Source: Desulfovibrionaceae bacterium (GTDB lineage Bacteria > Desulfobacterota > Desulfovibrionia > Desulfovibrionales > Desulfovibrionaceae). From it: a stretch of DNA of 42,324 nucleotides. The DNA lies in assembly GCA_015233395.1 (NCBI GenBank), contig JADFXV010000020.1, positions 1 through 42,324 of the forward strand. The letters are read 5' to 3'. Of the stretch, positions 39,718 through 42,324 are shown in pieces; within the stretch, counting starts at the first letter, position 1, and each line of letters opens with the position of its first letter. The notes under the pieces were generated by a model, which was not told the origin of the DNA, ran no database searches, and was given only the letters and a program-made list of their open reading frames with translations. Both the position numbers and the translations under genes were made by a program.

Positions 39718-41049
39718 ATGGTGAAATTGCGGACCGCGCTGGCGCTTGCCGTATCGCTCCTGTTTGCGGCCGCGGCCCTGGCCGATCCCTCGGACTCCAA
39801 TCCCCGGGTCACGCCCGTGGTCAAGGCCGCGCGTCTGGCCGCTCCGGCGGTCGTGAACATCACCTCGGCCAGGATCGCCGAGCGCGGCCTGGATTCCTTC
39901 GATCTGTTCCTCGGCGACAGTGGTTATTTCAGCCAACCTGGCGGCCGCGAGCGCGGCCGCGAGGAAAGCCTGGGTTCGGGCGTGATTATCGACGGCCGGG
40001 GAGGGCTGGTCCTGACCAACGCCCACGTCATCAGCGGGGCCACGGAGATCACCGTGCGCCTTCAGGACGGCCGGGAGTTCAAGGCCGGGCTGGCCGCTTC
40101 GGACCCGGATTTCGACCTGGCCGTGCTGCGCCTGGCCAAGGCCTCGGGACTGCCGGAAATCAGGATGGGCGATTCCTCGGACCTGATGATCGGCGAAACC
40201 GTCATCGCCATCGGCAATCCCTACGGGTACAGCCATACCTTGACCACGGGCGTGGTCTCGGCGCTCGGGCGCTCCATCCGCACCCAAGACGGGGCCTTCA
40301 CCGACCTGATCCAGACCGACGCGGCCATCAATCCGGGCAATTCCGGCGGGCCTTTGCTCAACATCAACGGCGAACTCATCGGCATCAACACCGCCATCCA
40401 CGCCGGGGCCGAGGGCATCGGTTTCGCCATTCCCGTGGCCAAGGCCAAGCGTGTGGTCGCCGAACTGGAAAGCGCGGGCCATGTCCGGGCCGCTTGGCTC
40501 GGCCTGTCCGGCCAGAGCCTGGACGCGCGCACGGCCCGCCATCTCGGCCTGGACAAGCCCAGGGGCATGGTGATCACCGAGATCTACGAGGGACAAAGCG
40601 CCGCCAAGGCGGGACTGATGCCCGGGGACGTGATCGTGTCGGTGGATTCCGTGGCGATCGAAGATCGGGAGCATTTCGTGGATCTGCTGCGCAACTCCAC
40701 GGTCGGCGAAACGGTCAAATTGGGGATCTGGCGCGGCGGCGCGCGTACCGCCGTTTCGTTGGAAACCGCGGAATTCACCTTGGACGCCGCCCGGGCGGTG
40801 GTCCTTGAGCGCTGGGGCATGGAGCTTTCGATCGAGCGCGGCGCCGTGAAGATCGTCACGCTCAGACCCGGCTCGGCGGCCCAGAAAGTCGGTCTGGCCC
40901 CCGGAGACCGCCTGATCCAGATCGGCGGCGCGCGGCTGCGCGAGCCTTCGGATTTCGTCCAGGGCGTGCTGCGCTACCGCATGCACAACACCGTCATCCT
41001 CATGATCGAACGCGCCGGCCGCCAATATTACGCCAAATTTTCCGTATAA
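39718..41049 (+). CDS. DegP/HtrA-family periplasmic serine protease
   Basis: This 443-residue protein has a signal peptide (RTALALAVSLLFAAAALA), a trypsin-like domain and two PDZ domains. The catalytic triad is His in VLTNAHVISG, Asp in DPDFDLAVLRL and Ser in NPGNSGGPLLN. PDZ1 is near residues 265-355 (GMVITEIYEGQSAAKAGLMPGDVIVS in part), and PDZ2 is at the C-terminus (LRPGSAAQKVGLAPGDRLIQI). It degrades or refolds damaged envelope proteins. The start at 39718 is preferred over the ATG two codons upstream because GAGGGAG is 7 nt from it. It is monocistronic and ends at the bidirectional terminator. Confidence 0.93.
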   Translation: MVKLRTALALAVSLLFAAAALADPSDSNPRVTPVVKAARLAAPAVVNITSARIAERGLDSFDLFLGDSGYFSQPGGRERGREESLGSGVIIDGRGGLVLTNAHVISGATEITVRLQDGREFKAGLAASDPDFDLAVLRLAKASGLPEIRMGDSSDLMIGETVIAIGNPYGYSHTLTTGVVSALGRSIRTQDGAFTDLIQTDAAINPGNSGGPLLNINGELIGINTAIHAGAEGIGFAIPVAKAKRVVAELESAGHVRAAWLGLSGQSLDARTARHLGLDKPRGMVITEIYEGQSAAKAGLMPGDVIVSVDSVAIEDREHFVDLLRNSTVGETVKLGIWRGGARTAVSLETAEFTLDAARAVVLERWGMELSIERGAVKIVTLRPGSAAQKVGLAPGDRLIQIGGARLREPSDFVQGVLRYRMHNTVILMIERAGRQYYAKFSV

Positions 41050-41160
41050 AGTGTAGAGAATCTGGGGGAAAACCCCTTTCTCCCAAAAACCGTTCGACTG
41101 AAAGACGTTTCCCTGGTCCGTTAAAATCGCTTGCCCCGGTCCGCCATCAAAAATCGTATT

Positions 41161-41266
41161 CCGGGAAGTTGGCGCTTTTCGCGTCGCGAAAAGCGCCAAC
41201 TTCCCGGATATAAAGTTTTTTGGATGGGGGCCGGGGGAAACTTTTTTTCAAAAAAGTTTCCCCCGG
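41161..41266. terminator. Bipartite hairpin element between converging genes
   Basis: Hairpin A has perfect 22-bp arms (41161-41182 and 41186-41207), tip GCTTTTCGC-GTC-GCGAAAAGC and base CCGGGAAGTTGGC. Hairpin B has 17-bp arms (41231-41247 and 41250-41266), CCGGGGGAAACTTTTTT / AAAAAAGTTTCCCCCGG. Its 3' end is 8 nt from the stop of the glycosyltransferase, so it terminates both that gene and the protease gene. Confidence 0.78.
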
Positions 41267-41273
41267 TTTCTTC

Positions 41274-42221
41274 TTAGGCTCGAACCAGCGCCAGTTTGGC
41301 GGTGGCGCGGTGGTCGGCGGCGCGCAGGATTTCGTGCCGGAAGAGTTCGCGCGCGGGCTGGGACTGCATGAATTTCCAGACCGCCTCCAGCGGCACGCGG
41401 CCGCGCAGGTAGTCTTCGCAGGCGGCGTGGCTGTAGTGGTGGACCAGGCAACGGCTGGCCACGACGGCGTTTAGTCCCTGGCGTTGCATGGTTTCGCTCA
41501 GAGCGGGGTGGTTGAAGAGGCTTCCCTCCGGCGCCCCGGGCATGGGCAGCGGCAGGATCAGGTCGAGCAGCGCCTTGGTCATGAACAGGCAGTTGAAGCT
41601 GACGCTCCGGGTGGTTTGGTAGCGTCCGCGATGGCTGGCGAGATAGACCTCGGCGAGGTTTTCCTCAAGGATTTTTTCCCACATCCAGCGGTGGTAGACC
41701 CAGTTGTCCGGCACGCCAAGGCCCTGGAACATGCGCCGCTGCGAGGGATAGGCGACGCGCAGGAAGCGGCTTAAGGCTTCGCGTCCCATGGGCGAGACCG
41801 GCACGACGGGCGAAAAGGCGGCCGTTCGCGGGGTATTCTTGTGCGCCCGGCTGGCTTCGGTCATGTGTTCGAGCCAGTGCGGGGTGACGAAGACGTCTTC
41901 GTCGATCGTGACGATCAGGTCGTCCTTGTGGGCGGCCAGCAGGGCGTTGAGCGCGCCGGCCACGGCCGGGACCAGGCCGCGCGGCAGGCAGTCGATTTTG
42001 GAGGCGTTTTCGTGCTTGCTCAGGAAGCGTCCGATGATCGCCTGATGTTCCTCGCTTACCTCGTTGCAAACGATGTATATTTCTTTAAAATTGTCGAGAT
42101 TTGTATACCACTCCAAACAGCGCAAACACAATATAAGGCAATCGAGACGGTGCGAAGTCAGAATAATCAGCACCGGCCGGATGCATGTCTGCTTTTTGTT
42201 GAGGTAGTATATTTTGCTCAT
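41274..42221 (-). CDS. GT-A-type glycosyltransferase (family 2-like)
   Basis: This 315-residue soluble protein starts with the Rossmann-like region of GT2 enzymes (VLIILTSHRLDCLILCLRCLEWYT). The nucleotide-sugar motif is VTIDEDVFVTPHWLEHM, with DED in the DxD place. Later parts include SFNCLFMTKALLDLILPLP and HHYSHAACEDYLRG, seen in some sugar transferases, but acceptor and donor are unknown. The first 50 codons or so are AT-rich while the rest is GC-rich, so the gene looks mosaic. The ribosome site is weak (AAAGAAAAACG). The 103 nt beyond the start are AT-rich and show no clear promoter. Confidence 0.75.
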   Translation of the reverse strand: MSKIYYLNKKQTCIRPVLIILTSHRLDCLILCLRCLEWYTNLDNFKEIYIVCNEVSEEHQAIIGRFLSKHENASKIDCLPRGLVPAVAGALNALLAAHKDDLIVTIDEDVFVTPHWLEHMTEASRAHKNTPRTAAFSPVVPVSPMGREALSRFLRVAYPSQRRMFQGLGVPDNWVYHRWMWEKILEENLAEVYLASHRGRYQTTRSVSFNCLFMTKALLDLILPLPMPGAPEGSLFNHPALSETMQRQGLNAVVASRCLVHHYSHAACEDYLRGRVPLEAVWKFMQSQPARELFRHEILRAADHRATAKLALVRA

Positions 42222-42324
42222 GGTCGTTTTTCTTTTGCCGAAATATTTTTAGATTCCATTTCGGCATTTCAAACCTCTTATCGGACAAAACGACTTAAAT
42301 CTTTAGGGAGGAATTGAAAAAAAA

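Overview
The window is a GC-rich chromosomal segment (visibly about 63-66% G+C outside one AT-rich gene) that fits a sulfate-reducing Desulfovibrionaceae bacterium (Desulfovibrio or a close relative). The inference rests on a four-subunit group 3b-type [NiFe] hydrogenase, an archaeal-type ADH-synthase/class I aldolase for aromatic synthesis, two-subunit glycyl-tRNA synthetase, gene order, and families of intergenic hairpins. No database search was possible, so the genus is an inference. No CRISPR array, insertion sequence or phage was seen.

Layout. 1-792 (minus): the N-terminus of a membrane-anchored protein that may be a polysaccharide deacetylase/glycosyltransferase, then tatA with its own promoter. 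835-6610 (minus): a metal-transport operon. In transcription order it has a promoter, two short leader reading frames, a GC-rich region with alternative hairpins, an NRAMP-like transporter with non-canonical metal-site motifs, a 59-residue membrane protein, two soluble proteins of PRC-barrel + MgtE-N + CBS type, and an NagX/HGSNAT-like acyltransferase. 6839-7636 (plus): two unknown small membrane proteins and a strong terminator. 8051-12967 (plus): a flagellar rod-like small protein, a sigma-54 activator and a large secreted TPR protein. 13219-17373 (minus): hydrogenase operon hydBGDA. 17609-18634 (plus): a complete transcription attenuator with a Phe/Tyr-rich leader peptide ahead of the aldolase. 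18785-22821: an orphan HWE/HisKA_2 histidine kinase, an AT-rich SGNH hydrolase (minus) and tRNA-Arg(CCG) (minus). 22880-26462: nitroreductase (minus), lipase-like hydrolase, pncC and UDP-glucose dehydrogenase. 26463-27626: a repeat-rich stretch around a 74-residue gene. 27627-41049 (plus): cheW, mfd, a SurA-like lipoprotein, surA, a RodZ-like protein, recO, glyQ, glyS, rpsT and a DegP/HtrA protease. 41274-42221 (minus): a glycosyltransferase.

The two most rewarding regions are regulatory. At 17645-17789 a 28-codon leader peptide packed with Phe and Tyr codons, a perfect terminator and a 16-bp mutually exclusive antiterminator form a ribosome-controlled attenuator, which ties the downstream aldolase to aromatic amino-acid synthesis. 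At 1975-6610 the NRAMP-like protein lacks the Met and His of the usual metal site and is co-transcribed with two proteins resembling the detached cytosolic sensor half of MgtE. Its leader holds an ORF starting MEDP and another ending EPPPPMTT. Together this suggests a Mg2+ uptake system with its own sensor proteins and possibly a translation-coupled Mg2+-responsive leader.

A third theme is a family of long intergenic hairpins. Some are bipartite, with a conserved tip and a base that differs between copies but remains complementary. Most sit at operon ends as terminators, but two lie between genes of one operon (hydD-hydA and glyQ-glyS).
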